NCBI RefSeq assembly: GCF_015710575.1
Contig: NZ_CP065373.1
Coordinates: 558,001-622,000 of the forward strand
Length of the DNA: 64,000 nucleotides
Reading direction: 5' to 3'
DNA from: Mycolicibacterium mengxianglii
Lineage (GTDB): Bacteria; Actinomycetota; Actinomycetes; Mycobacteriales; Mycobacteriaceae
Of this stretch, positions 18,283 to 27,330 are shown piece after piece. The notes under the pieces were generated by a model, which saw only the letters and a program-made list of their open reading frames with translations, ran no database searches and had not been told where the DNA came from. Made by a program: the position numbers and the translations under genes. How positions within the stretch are numbered: position 1 is the first letter of the stretch; the number at the start of each line of letters is the position of its first letter.

Positions 18283-18708
18283 TTGAAGCGGACACTCACA
18301 CAGACCTTGACGGCGGCTGTCGCGATGGCGGCGTTTGCCGCCGGATCAGCTGCGCCGGCCAGCGCCGAGCCGGCGCCGGCGAGCGTCCCCTTCAACGGCA
18401 CCTACACCGCCGGCGACGCCGAGAACGTCTGGACGGTGGCCACCCAATGCCAGACCGAGGGCTGCACCGGCACCGTGTCGAGCAACCAGGGGTGGGCGGT
18501 GCCTGCGAAGCTGGTCCAGGGCATGTGGCAGTTCATCATCACCAAGCCGGATGGCGTCATCTGCGACGACGGCGATTACGCGCCGGCGTATATCGAACTC
18601 GAGGTCAGCCCCGTCACCTTGAACGGCACGATCACCACCGACGACAACTACAGCTGCCCGGGTGGCAACGTCACCACCGCGCCGTTCACGTTGACCAAGA
18701 TCAGCTGA
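18283..18708 (+). CDS. Small secreted mycobacterial protein
   Basis: A 141-residue protein beginning at a TTG (LKRTLTQ). A typical Sec signal peptide follows (KR, hydrophobic stretch, ASA-EP cleavage near residue 28). The mature part of about 110 residues has four cysteines (QCQTEGC, ICDD, SCPGG), suggesting two disulphides, and beta-strand patterns (FNGTYTAGDAENVWTVATQC). Similar secreted proteins of unknown function are common in mycobacteria. It is divergent from aspC and convergent with etfD, separated by a bidirectional terminator. Confidence 0.8.
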   Translation: MKRTLTQTLTAAVAMAAFAAGSAAPASAEPAPASVPFNGTYTAGDAENVWTVATQCQTEGCTGTVSSNQGWAVPAKLVQGMWQFIITKPDGVICDDGDYAPAYIELEVSPVTLNGTITTDDNYSCPGGNVTTAPFTLTKIS

Positions 18709-18714
18709 AAGCAG

Positions 18715-18752
18715 TTCGGCCGGCCCGTGATCGGGCCGGCCGAATTGCTTTG
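18715..18752. terminator. Bidirectional intrinsic terminator
   Basis: A perfect 12-bp stem (TTCGGCCGGCCC / GGGCCGGCCGAA) with a 6-base loop. It lies in the 50 bases between the convergent ends of the secreted-protein gene and etfD. Short T-containing tracts follow on the plus strand, so it probably serves both genes. Confidence 0.8.
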
Positions 18753-18758
18753 TGACTT

Positions 18759-21700
18759 CTAGCGTTTGCCGGGTCGGCGGGCGCCCTTCGCGATGCCCAG
18801 ACCCTTGACCGGCGGCTCGTCGCCGACGACGCGGGCCTCATCGTTGCCCTCGGCAACCGGCTTTGCGGGCTCGGACGGCTCCGACGGTGTTTCCGGCTCG
18901 GGCTCCGATGGCGCTTCTGCCTTGGCCGCAGGCTCGGCCGGGGGAGCCGCCGCCGGCGCCTTCTTGGCGCCGGGTCGGCGGGCACCGGCAGCGATGCCGA
19001 GGCCCTTGACGGGGGGCTCTGGCTTGTCGGGCAGACCCAGATCGGAGTCGGCGCTGTCCGGGTCGACGGTTCCGGCCTTGGCCTTGTCGGGGTCGACATT
19101 GGCGGGCTGAATCACCGACGCCGCACCTTCATTCGGTGCCGGTTGAGCGGCCGGCGCCTTCTTCGCTCCCGGACGACGGGCGCCCGAGGCGATACCGAGG
19201 CCCTTCACCGGCTGCTCGGCCTTGGGTGCGTCCTCTGTCGCCGGCGCCGACTCAGCGGCCTTCGGCGCTTCGGCAGCGGGTGCGGCGGCGGTCTTCTTGG
19301 CGCCGGGGCGCTTGGCCCCGCCGGCGATGCCGAGGCCCTTGACGGGTGCTGCCGGTGCCGACGCCTGTGCCGTCTCATCCGACGACTTCTCGGCGGCCGG
19401 TGCGGCGGCGGTCTTCTTGGCGCCGGGGCGCTTGGCCCCACCGGCAATGCCGAGACCCTTGGCGGGTGCCGCGGGCGCTGTGGGCGCTGCCTCTGCGGTG
19501 GCAGCGGCCTTCTTGGCACCAGGTCGCTTGGCGGCGCCGGCGATGCCGAGCCCCTTCACCGGAGCCTGGGTCTTGGCTTCGGCCGGCGCGGCCGCGGGCG
19601 CTTCGGCGGCCTCGGGTTCGGCTTCGGGTTCGGCTTCGACTTCAGCGGGTGCCTCAGGCTCTGCTTCTGCCAGGGCTGCGGCTCGGGCGGCAGCCGCCTC
19701 GGCGGCGGCACCCTTCTCAGGCAGCTTCACGCTGCTCAGATCCAGGGATCCCAGCAGCAGCTGAGCCACGTCGAGGACCTCGACCTTGTCCACGTCACGC
19801 GTAGCTGCCACGTCGTCGACACCGTCGGTCATCATCACGCGGCAGAACGGGCACCCGGTGGCGATCTTGGAGGCTCCGGTGTCCATCGCTTCTTCGGTGC
19901 GCTCGACGTTGACGCGCTTGCCGATGTGCTCTTCCATCCACATCCGGGCACCGCCGGCGCCGCAGCACAGGCCGCGGTCGGCGTGCCGGGGCATCTCGGT
20001 GAGTGTCGCGCCGGATGCGCCGATCAGGTCACGCGGAGCGTCGTAGACCTTGTTGTGCCGGCCCAGGTAGCAGGGGTCGTGGTAGGTGATGTCCTGAGAC
20101 ACGGACGCCACCGGGGTCAGCTTCTTGTCGCGGACGAGGCGGTTCAGCAGCTGGGTGTGATGCAGCACCGTGTAGTTGGCGCCCACCTGCGAGTACTCGC
20201 GGCCCAGGGTGTTGAAGCAGTGCGGGCAGGTCACGACGATTTTGCGGTCGACGGTTTCGACACCCTCGAACAGGTCGTTGATGGTCTCGATGTTCTGCGC
20301 GGCGAGCTGCTGGAACAGGAACTCGTTACCGGAACGTCGGGCGGAGTCGCCGGAGCACGTCTCGCCGTCACCGAGCACCAGGAACTTCACCCCGGCCACT
20401 GCGAGCAGCTCGGCGACGGCCTTGGTGGTCCGCTTGGCGCGGTCCTCGTACGCGCCGGCGCAGCCGACCCAGAACAGGTACTCGTAGCCGTCGAAGCTCT
20501 CGACGTCCTTGCCGTAAACCGGGACGTCGAACTCGACCTCGTCGATCCAGGTCAGGCGATCCTTGGCGTTCTGGCCCCAGGGGTTGCCCTTGTTCTCCAG
20601 GTTCTTGAACAGCACGCCCAGCTCGGACGGGAACTCCGACTCCATCAGCACCTGGTAGCGGCGCATGTCGACGATGTGGTCGATGTGCTCGATGTCGACG
20701 GGGCACTGCTCGACACAGGCGCCACAGGTGGTGCAGGACCAGAGCACGTCGGGGTCGATGACACCGCCCTGCTCTTCGGTGCCGACCAGCGGGCGGGTGG
20801 CCTGCTCAGGACCCGAACCCAGGATCCGCTCGAAGCCGGACTCCGGCACATGGTCGTGCGCGTGCTTCTCGCTGTGCTTCTCGCCGCGCAGCTCCTCACC
20901 TAGGCCGCCCTCGGGGGTGTTCTCCAGCGGGCTCTCTTTGTCGCCGAGGATGTACGGGGCCTTGGCGAACAGGTGGTCGCGCAGGTTCATGATGACGAGC
21001 TTGGGAGACAGCGGCTTGCCGGTGTTCCAGGCGGGGCACTGCGACTGGCAGCGGCCGCACTCGGTGCAGGTGGTGAAGTCGAGGTAGCCCTTCCAGCTGA
21101 AATCCTCGATTTTGCCGCGCCCCAGCACGGCATCCTCGGGCGGATCCTCGAAGTCGATCAGCTCGCCCTTGTACTCCATGGGCAGCAGCGGGCCCAGGCC
21201 GTCGGGGAGGCGCTTGAACGTGACGTTGATGGGCGCCAGGCCGATGTGCAGGTGCTTGGAATGCAGCACGATCAGCAGGAACACCAGCATGACGCCGATG
21301 TGCAGGATCAGCGCCACGCTCTCGATGATGTGGTTGGCGGAGTGGCCCAGGGGTGCCAGCAGCGCGCCGACACCGTGGGAGAAGAACGCGCCCCAGCCGT
21401 AGGGAAAGTCTTCACCGAGGTTGTTGACGGCCGCGCCGCGGAACAGCGCATACGTCCAGATGACGTTGAAGATCATGAACAGGATCAGCCAGGCGCCGCC
21501 GGTGTGCGATCCGTAGAAGCGCGAGTCGCGGCCGTATTCCTTGGGTTCGGACCGCAACCGGATGATCGAGAACACGATGATGCCGAACAGCACGGCCAGG
21601 GCGAAGAAGTCCTGCAGGAAGCCCAGCGCGTCCCACCGGCCGATGAGCGGAATGTGGAATTCGGGATTGAACAGCACGCCGTACGCCTCGAGGTACACCG

Positions 21701-21965
21701 AGGCGAGGATGAAGAACCCCCACATGGTGAAGAAGTGGGCGATACCGGGCAGGTTCCACTTGAGCAACTTTGCTTGCCCGAGAACCTCAGTGAACTGCGC
21801 CTTGATGCGGTCCGGGACGTCGTCTTTGCGTCCGGCGGCGTCACTGATGGGCTGGCCGGACCGGATCAGCTTGGTCAGCCACAGCACTCGCTTGGCGGCG
21901 AGCCCGAGCACGATCAGCGTTCCGAGCAGGCCAATTACCAGCCTCACCCATTCCAAGGTGCCCAC
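18759..21965 (-). CDS. etfD: EtfD: membrane iron-sulfur electron-transfer-flavoprotein dehydrogenase (Rv0338c family)
   Basis: A 1068-residue membrane iron-sulfur protein. Residues 1-240 hold about six transmembrane helices of the NarI/cytochrome type. Two [4Fe-4S] ferredoxin motifs follow at 300-310 (CTECGRCQSQC) and 411-421 (CTTCGACVEQC). Two CCG-type heterodisulfide-reductase domains come next (CAGAYEDR ... GDGETCSGDSARRSGN; then HDPCYLGR ... GLCCGAGGARMW). From about residue 760 the tail is Ala/Glu-rich and carries six KGLGIA...RRPG repeats. The M. tuberculosis homologue passes electrons from EtfBA of beta-oxidation into the respiratory chain. The GTG start sits 18 bases below two perfect palindromes, probable regulator sites. 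It is much longer than the M. tuberculosis protein because of the tail. Confidence 0.93.
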   Translation of the reverse strand: MGTLEWVRLVIGLLGTLIVLGLAAKRVLWLTKLIRSGQPISDAAGRKDDVPDRIKAQFTEVLGQAKLLKWNLPGIAHFFTMWGFFILASVYLEAYGVLFNPEFHIPLIGRWDALGFLQDFFALAVLFGIIVFSIIRLRSEPKEYGRDSRFYGSHTGGAWLILFMIFNVIWTYALFRGAAVNNLGEDFPYGWGAFFSHGVGALLAPLGHSANHIIESVALILHIGVMLVFLLIVLHSKHLHIGLAPINVTFKRLPDGLGPLLPMEYKGELIDFEDPPEDAVLGRGKIEDFSWKGYLDFTTCTECGRCQSQCPAWNTGKPLSPKLVIMNLRDHLFAKAPYILGDKESPLENTPEGGLGEELRGEKHSEKHAHDHVPESGFERILGSGPEQATRPLVGTEEQGGVIDPDVLWSCTTCGACVEQCPVDIEHIDHIVDMRRYQVLMESEFPSELGVLFKNLENKGNPWGQNAKDRLTWIDEVEFDVPVYGKDVESFDGYEYLFWVGCAGAYEDRAKRTTKAVAELLAVAGVKFLVLGDGETCSGDSARRSGNEFLFQQLAAQNIETINDLFEGVETVDRKIVVTCPHCFNTLGREYSQVGANYTVLHHTQLLNRLVRDKKLTPVASVSQDITYHDPCYLGRHNKVYDAPRDLIGASGATLTEMPRHADRGLCCGAGGARMWMEEHIGKRVNVERTEEAMDTGASKIATGCPFCRVMMTDGVDDVAATRDVDKVEVLDVAQLLLGSLDLSSVKLPEKGAAAEAAAARAAALAEAEPEAPAEVEAEPEAEPEAAEAPAAAPAEAKTQAPVKGLGIAGAAKRPGAKKAAATAEAAPTAPAAPAKGLGIAGGAKRPGAKKTAAAPAAEKSSDETAQASAPAAPVKGLGIAGGAKRPGAKKTAAAPAAEAPKAAESAPATEDAPKAEQPVKGLGIASGARRPGAKKAPAAQPAPNEGAASVIQPANVDPDKAKAGTVDPDSADSDLGLPDKPEPPVKGLGIAAGARRPGAKKAPAAAPPAEPAAKAEAPSEPEPETPSEPSEPAKPVAEGNDEARVVGDEPPVKGLGIAKGARRPGKR

Positions 21966-21983
21966 GAGACTCTCCCGAATTCT

Positions 21984-22028
21984 AAGTTACTCATCAGTAA
22001 CTTAATGGAAGTTACCGGTCGGTAACTT
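21984..22028. promoter_or_regulatory. Two tandem 20-bp palindromes upstream of etfD (probable TetR-family operators)
   Basis: AAGTTACTcatcAGTAACTT at 21984-22003 and AAGTTACCggtcGGTAACTT at 22009-22028 are both perfect inverted repeats with 8-bp arms and a 4-bp centre, spaced 25 bp centre to centre. This geometry is typical of cooperative TetR-family repressor binding. They lie 19-63 bases upstream of the etfD GTG, where they would cover the promoter. The regulator is not identified from this window. Confidence 0.7.
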
Positions 22029-22114
22029 AACCTCTGTCCAGCCCATAGTTACACCACGGCGAACATGTCCGCTACGGAGGCTTACCTAACTTCGGTTTGG
22101 GTGTGGCGCACGTC

Positions 22115-24562
22115 TCACTCCGGAGCGGACAACACGGCCCGCAACATCGACAGCATCTCCGAACGCGATTCGGCCCCGAGGCGCCGCCGGATCCGGGCGA
22201 CGTGATGCTCGACGGTCTTGGCCGAGATGAACAACTGCGCACCGATATCGCGGTACGGCATCCCGAGGATGAGTAATTCGGCGACCTCGCGCTCCCGATC
22301 CGACAGCGGCGAGCCGATCGTGTTCGACGGGCGTGCGGGCGCCTGCGTCTCCGGATGTGCGTCCACCGCGTCCGGGCCGTTGCTGGTCAGCTTCAGATCG
22401 CGGGCGATCTGCAACATCGCGCCGGACACCCGCGGATCCGGCGCCTGCAGCGCGGCCTGGCCGGCAAGGCGGGTGGCGTCCCAGGTCAGGCCGAAGCGGG
22501 CGAGCCCGCGCGCGGCGGCAGTCACGTCGTCCACGTCGACCTGGCGGGCAAGTACCCGCAGCCAGGAGCGCCCGGCGACGGCCAGCGCCCGGGCGAAGTC
22601 GTTGTCGGCCCCGGCGGTGGTCAGTGCCTGGCCGTGGGGTGCCAGCGACTCCGGCGAGTTGGCCAGGATCGCGGCGTGCACGCCGGCCCAGTGCAGCGGC
22701 AGCGACCACGCGATCGGATCACCCAGTGCGTGGAGCACACCGAATGCCTGACCGAGCGAATGAGTGAGCCGGTCCGTCTGGCGCAGCCGCGCCGCGGCCA
22801 CCCACAACTCTCCCAGGGGTAGCAACGAGAACAGGTCGATCGTGTACTCGGTCAGCACGTCCATTGCGGCTGACCAGTGCGTGTGCAGCGCGCCCGCGTC
22901 CCCGGAGCGCCGTGCCAACCCCGTCCGCAGTGCCGCGGCCCACAAGGCGTCGCGGCGATGCAGGCCCGACAGGGGTACCGCGGCCGCGTCCGCTGCCGCC
23001 GCGCCCAGCTGGCCGTCTTGCATCGCCACCCACGCCGCCAACAGCCGGTGCCGGTGGGAGAACATCACCGACTCCGAGGTCCGCAGCGCCCGCGTCAACA
23101 CGCTGCGGGCGCGCACAGCGTCGCCGGAATGCAGCGCAGCGAGGCTCACCAGCGCCGGCGGGCTGTCCGGTAGGGCCTCGGTCATCGGCTTCTCGGTCCC
23201 GACAGCCTGGCCCAACCGGACAACCGCGGCGGGATAGGACTGCTCGACGGTGGTCAGCACTCCTTCGGCCAGGCTGCGCGCCGCCCGTGCCGTGGCCGTC
23301 GGCGGGCCCGAGGGGGCCGACAATGCCTGACGGGCGGCGGGTGCATCCCCGGCGGCGACCAGGACGACGACCGCGCTTGCGCTGAGGACCGCGTCCGGCT
23401 GCGGCCCGATCCAGCCGAACAACTCCGCGGCGTGCGCGGTATCACCGTCGTGGGCGGCCACCGCCGCTGCGACCCGCACGGCGGCGGCTTGTTCGTCTGG
23501 GTTCGGGGAGGTGAGCAGCTCGTCGGCAAGAGCGACCGCCGCGGCGCAATCGCCGGTGAGGGCGAGCGCGTCGGCCAGCGCCACGGAAGGTGCATCCGCG
23601 CCGGACGCCGCCGCCGCTCGTAGTAGACGGGCGACGACCTCCGGCCGCCCCCGGGTGCGCGCAGCCTCGTCGCCGAGTGCCGTGGCCAACGCGGGATCGC
23701 GGACACCGTGCTCAGCCAGTCGCAGCGCGAGGTCGGCGCCCAGGGTGCCCATGTCCAATTGCGAACGGAGCAGGGCTGTTTCGACGTCGTGGTGCCGCGC
23801 TGTCCCGAGGATCCGGGCGGCGGCGCTGTGGACCGCCGACAGGAATTCGTCACCGTGAGCGGGGTCGAGCAGTCCGGTGGCATGGGCGCCGGCCACCAGC
23901 GAGGCGGCCTCCTCGACGGTGACTCCCAGTGCCGCAGCGACATCCGTCGGTCCGAGATCCTGGCTCAGCGACGCGACGAGCAATGCGTCGAGCACCGGCC
24001 CGTCGATGCGGCGGAGGCGTTCGGTGAGCGCGTTCTGGGTGGCAGTGGGTAGGTCGGTGCCGCCCGCCTGGGCGGCGGCAACCAGGAACGGCAATCCGGC
24101 GGTGGCCGACATGACGGCATCGAGGCGCTCTGGTGTGGGCCCGGGCAGTTGTGCTGCTACCTCGGAGCGAGACAGTGGCCCGAGGGAGATCCGAGGGTTC
24201 TCCCGCTCGAGCGCTGTCATGAGTTCTCTCAGCGCGGGGTCATGTTCGCGTGACTCGGTGGCGATGATGACCGTGCTGTCGGGGAGTACGACCTGGGTGG
24301 TGAGCGCCGTCAGCTCTTGTGTGGCGAGCAGGTGGGCATCATCAATCACCACGGCCACTGGTGATGCGCCGTCGTCGGGGACCCGGCTTCGTACTTCGAT
24401 CCCGTTGCCCCGCAGAGCATTTCGAACCTCAGCTAGCAACGTGCTCTTGCCGGTGCCGATGCCGCCGATGATCAAGGCCTTGACCGGCGTGACCGGGGCC
24501 TGACCCACGGCAGTGAGCAGGGGCGACCACCGAGGGTTATCCGCGGGGTCGGCGGCGCTCAT
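22115..24562 (-). CDS. iniR: IniR: LuxR-type signal-transduction ATPase controlling the ini genes
   Basis: An 815-residue regulator with an N-terminal P-loop ATPase module (Walker A GGIGTGKST near residue 35; Walker B VAVVIDDAHLL). A long helical-repeat (TPR/MalT-like) middle follows. The C-terminal LuxR helix-turn-helix reads LSDREREVAELLILGMPYRD then IGAQLFISAKTVEHHVARIR. It matches Rv0339c, reported to activate iniBAC in response to trehalose released during cell-wall stress. Its ATG overlaps the stop of the Hsp70-like gene upstream by 4 bases (ATGA), so the two are co-translated. The orientation, divergent from the IniB-type genes, is as in M. tuberculosis. Confidence 0.92.
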   Translation of the reverse strand: MSAADPADNPRWSPLLTAVGQAPVTPVKALIIGGIGTGKSTLLAEVRNALRGNGIEVRSRVPDDGASPVAVVIDDAHLLATQELTALTTQVVLPDSTVIIATESREHDPALRELMTALERENPRISLGPLSRSEVAAQLPGPTPERLDAVMSATAGLPFLVAAAQAGGTDLPTATQNALTERLRRIDGPVLDALLVASLSQDLGPTDVAAALGVTVEEAASLVAGAHATGLLDPAHGDEFLSAVHSAAARILGTARHHDVETALLRSQLDMGTLGADLALRLAEHGVRDPALATALGDEAARTRGRPEVVARLLRAAAASGADAPSVALADALALTGDCAAAVALADELLTSPNPDEQAAAVRVAAAVAAHDGDTAHAAELFGWIGPQPDAVLSASAVVVLVAAGDAPAARQALSAPSGPPTATARAARSLAEGVLTTVEQSYPAAVVRLGQAVGTEKPMTEALPDSPPALVSLAALHSGDAVRARSVLTRALRTSESVMFSHRHRLLAAWVAMQDGQLGAAAADAAAVPLSGLHRRDALWAAALRTGLARRSGDAGALHTHWSAAMDVLTEYTIDLFSLLPLGELWVAAARLRQTDRLTHSLGQAFGVLHALGDPIAWSLPLHWAGVHAAILANSPESLAPHGQALTTAGADNDFARALAVAGRSWLRVLARQVDVDDVTAAARGLARFGLTWDATRLAGQAALQAPDPRVSGAMLQIARDLKLTSNGPDAVDAHPETQAPARPSNTIGSPLSDREREVAELLILGMPYRDIGAQLFISAKTVEHHVARIRRRLGAESRSEMLSMLRAVLSAPE

Positions 24563-26430
24563 CCCACGTCCGGAATCACGGGCTCGATCGGCACGTCCGG
24601 CACGTCGGGCACGTCCGGCACATCAGGGACGGTGGTCGGCGGCGGGGCCTGGGTGGTGGTCGGTGGTGGTTGCGTGGTGGTCGGTGGTTGCGTGGTGGTC
24701 GGTTGCGTGGTCGTCGGCCGCGTAGTCGTGGTGGTTGTGGTGGTCGGCGTTGTGGTGGTCGTGGTCGTGGTGGTGGTCGTCGTGGTCGTGGGCGACGTCG
24801 TGGTGGTCGTCGGGTTGGTGGTGGTCGTGCTTGCCGGCGGTGGTGGCGGCACCAGCGACGTGGTGACCTGGCCGTTTTCACCGGTCACCGTCACGGTCTC
24901 GCTGGTGCTCGGGATCTCCGAGGTCGGAGCCCCCGATTCAGTTGGCAGCATTGTCGTTTCGGTCACCGGACCGGTGTCGCTGTCGGTGCCCGTCAACGTC
25001 ACGGCAAGCCCACCAGCCGCCAGCAGGGCCGCAGCGGCAGCCGCCCCGAACAGCACGGGAGGCCGCTTGTACCAGGGCAGCGGCGGAGGTTCCATCGCGT
25101 ATGTCGGGTCGTCGTCGCGTTCGAAGTCCACCGCCGGCCGCGCACCCGTGGCGCCCTGCTGGGCATAGGTATCGAAGGTGTAGTCCTCGCCGGAGTAGGG
25201 CACCGGATCCGCGCTCACCGCATCGTCATCCGACCAGGCCAGCGCCCGGAACGTCGCCGAAGGTGAACCGTCGGAAGCGGATTCAGCCGCCGCCGCACCG
25301 GCTGCCCCCACCGCCCAGGCTGCCGGAGCCAGACCTGTGGGCAGATCGGCAGCGTCCACCGCGCTGGCCAGCCCGGTCGGGGCGTCCGGGGAAGGGCCCT
25401 GCAGCGCCAGCAGTCCCGCGCCCCGGGCCACCGTGGCGACCGGATCGGGGGACGTGATGACCGGCACCCGCAGCTCCTCCGAGAGCCGCTGGGTGATCAG
25501 CGGAATCGCGGCTCCGCCGCCGACTGTGGCCACGGCGGACAGTGACGCGGCCGCAACGCGGTTGTGCTCGAGCAGATCTCCGAGCGCATCGAGCAGACCT
25601 GTCAACGGCTCCGCGATGAGTGCCTCGAGCTCGCCGCGGGTCAACCTGACGTCCGAGGTCGCACCGGGCAATTGAGCCGGGATCACCGCGACCGTCTCGG
25701 CGGACAACCGCTCCTTGGCGAGCTTGCATTCGCCGCGCAGTCGGGTCAGAGCACCCACCGCCGCGGTGCCCGAGGTGTCCGCACCGTTTGCGTCGCTGAC
25801 ACCGCTGAGCACGTGGGTCAGGATCGCCTGGTCGATCAGGTCACCGGAGAAGTCGTTGTAGCGCACGACCTCGCCAATCGGACTCAGGCCCGCCCCGGCG
25901 TCCGCCAACGCCAAAGTGGTTCCGCTGCCGCCGAAATCGCAGAGCGCGATGACACCGGTCTCGGGCAGGCCGTGTTCGGTCTTGAGCGCCGCCAGGGCAG
26001 CGGCAGCGTCGGGTATGAGCTCGGGCGGGGCGCCGTCGGAGAACAGACTGCTCCGGGTGCGCAGCGCGCCGCGGAGGGCGCCGATGGTCGCCGGTCCCCA
26101 GTGGGCAGGCACGGCAACCGCGACGCGCTCCGGTGCCGGCCCGCCGGCGACGGCGCGGGCCATCGCGTCCAGGGCTTCGACGGTCAGGGCGTCGCCGCGG
26201 TGAGAGGACCCGTCCTGGGCCACCAGCGGCACGGGGTCGCCCACACGCTCGACGAAGCCCCACATGACGACCCCGGGTTCGGTCAGGTTGGGGTTCTCGC
26301 TCGGCAGGCCCACCTCGGGGGCGCGATGCTCGAACAGGGTGAGGACCGACCGGCGGGTGACCGAAGGCCTGCCGGTGCGAGTTGCGACCAGGTTCGTCGC
26401 CCCGATCGACAACCCCAACGAGTCGCTCAT
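24559..26430 (-). CDS. Hsp70-like single-pass membrane protein with Thr/Pro-rich tail
   Basis: A 623-residue protein. Residues 1-350 form an Hsp70/actin ATPase-like domain: SDSLGLSIGATNLVA (phosphate-1 position), VAVPAHWG, the phosphate-2 loop CDFGGSGTTLAL, and the adenosine motif TVGGGAAIPLI. There is no substrate-binding domain. A linker ends in PWYKRPP, followed by one transmembrane helix at about 455-478. About 145 residues of Thr-, Pro- and Val-rich sequence follow and end in a VPDVPDVP repeat. Positive charges before the helix predict the ATPase inside and the tail outside, where Thr could be O-mannosylated. It resembles Rv0312. It is coupled to iniR and shares its promoter region with the divergent IniB-like gene. 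Confidence 0.82.
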   Translation of the reverse strand: MSDSLGLSIGATNLVATRTGRPSVTRRSVLTLFEHRAPEVGLPSENPNLTEPGVVMWGFVERVGDPVPLVAQDGSSHRGDALTVEALDAMARAVAGGPAPERVAVAVPAHWGPATIGALRGALRTRSSLFSDGAPPELIPDAAAALAALKTEHGLPETGVIALCDFGGSGTTLALADAGAGLSPIGEVVRYNDFSGDLIDQAILTHVLSGVSDANGADTSGTAAVGALTRLRGECKLAKERLSAETVAVIPAQLPGATSDVRLTRGELEALIAEPLTGLLDALGDLLEHNRVAAASLSAVATVGGGAAIPLITQRLSEELRVPVITSPDPVATVARGAGLLALQGPSPDAPTGLASAVDAADLPTGLAPAAWAVGAAGAAAAESASDGSPSATFRALAWSDDDAVSADPVPYSGEDYTFDTYAQQGATGARPAVDFERDDDPTYAMEPPPLPWYKRPPVLFGAAAAAALLAAGGLAVTLTGTDSDTGPVTETTMLPTESGAPTSEIPSTSETVTVTGENGQVTTSLVPPPPPASTTTTNPTTTTTSPTTTTTTTTTTTTTTPTTTTTTTTRPTTTQPTTTQPPTTTQPPPTTTQAPPPTTVPDVPDVPDVPDVPIEPVIPDVG

Positions 26431-26559
26431 ATCGCCTACCTAATCTCACGTGGGGTTCGGCTGGTCTTTCACCTGAGCCGGCAACTATGCCCCCTTGCCG
26501 GGGCCATACCGGCTCACCTTAACCGCTGGGCGACCGTCCCACGGCGAGGCCGGGCCGCG

Positions 26560-26600
26560 ATCCCCCAACGGATCGCGATCCCCTAATGGGGCACCCCCTA
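26560..26600. promoter_or_regulatory. Three CCCC(T/C)A repeats upstream of the IniB-like gene
   Basis: Copies of the element (A)TCCCC(T/C)A occur at 26560, 26578 and 26593; the last reads ACCCCCTA. The middle copy continues as ATCCCCTAATGGGGCACC. The same element, including ATCCCCTAATGGCACC, stands upstream of iniB at 27331-27357. They lie in the 276-bp divergent region between the Hsp70-like/iniR operon and the IniB-like gene, so they could serve both. Inference: IniR-binding repeats. Confidence 0.55.
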
Positions 26601-26706
26601 ACGCCTGGCCGACGCAGGTGGGTTGCGCACCGATCCCATCGGTGTCGCCGGTCAATACCATCGAAAGCACTGGGTGGACTGACAGCGCTAGGGGAGATGG
26701 GCCGCA

Positions 26707-27234
26707 ATGGCAAACGAACTACTGGATTTTGTGATGGCGCTGGTACGCGATCCCGAAGCGGCTACCCGCTATGCGGCTGATCCGGCGCAGGCTATCGCCG
26801 ACGCCCATCTGTCGGACGTGACCAGCGCGGACGTCAACAATCTCATCCCCATGGTGTCCGACTCGCTGTCGATGGCCGCGCCGGCGTTCGGTGCGGACAC
26901 CGCCATCGACGACGTGATCGACAGCAATGTGTGGACCAGCGGGGCCGCAACGGCGGCCTTCGACGCATTCGCCCCACTACCGCCGGTCGATCTCGGGGGC
27001 CACGGCACCGACATCGGTGGCGTCATCGATACCGCCGACCCGGCCCCGGTCGAAGTGCCGTCGGCATTCGCCGAGTCGACCTCCGATTCGGGCTCGCTGC
27101 TGACGGAGGAATCCGACCTGCTCAGCGACGTCGACATCGACGCACTGAGCGACGCCCAGCCGGGCTGGGACGATTCCGCAACCGACCCCGGCCCCGTCGA
27201 CCACGGGCACGCAGGTTTCGACCTCTTCGACTAG
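26707..27234 (+). CDS. IniB-domain protein (Rv0340-like)
   Basis: A 175-residue acidic protein. Residues 1-55 match the IniB N-terminal domain (LLDFVMALVRDPEAATRYAA then DPAQAIADAHLSDVTSADVN), also seen at the start of iniB. The rest is low-complexity and Asp/Ser-rich, with no membrane segment or signal peptide. The ATG follows a ribosome binding site (GGGGAGA). It occupies the place of Rv0340 between iniR and iniB. It has its own upstream CCCCTA repeats and its own terminator, so it is a separate unit from iniB. The function is unknown. Confidence 0.85.
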   Translation: MANELLDFVMALVRDPEAATRYAADPAQAIADAHLSDVTSADVNNLIPMVSDSLSMAAPAFGADTAIDDVIDSNVWTSGAATAAFDAFAPLPPVDLGGHGTDIGGVIDTADPAPVEVPSAFAESTSDSGSLLTEESDLLSDVDIDALSDAQPGWDDSATDPGPVDHGHAGFDLFD

Positions 27235-27255
27235 GGGGCCGTAGCTCGACACCGC

Positions 27256-27294
27256 ACCGCCGGCAACGCAGACGCGTTGCCGGCGGTTCCTTTT
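27256..27294 (+). terminator. Intrinsic terminator after the IniB-like gene
   Basis: A perfect 14-bp stem (ACCGCCGGCAACGC / GCGTTGCCGGCGGT) with a short loop, followed by TCCTTTT. It lies 21 bases after the stop and separates this gene from the iniB promoter. Confidence 0.85.
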
Positions 27295-27330
27295 GTGCAG
27301 ACCAGCAGCAAAAACATCATTGCCGACCGG

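Noticed and set aside
19143..20903. A 586-residue open frame antisense to etfD
   Set aside because: It mirrors the repetitive, GC-rich etfD tail and Fe-S domains; its translation is Gly/Arg/Leu-rich with no domain. A shadow of codon bias.
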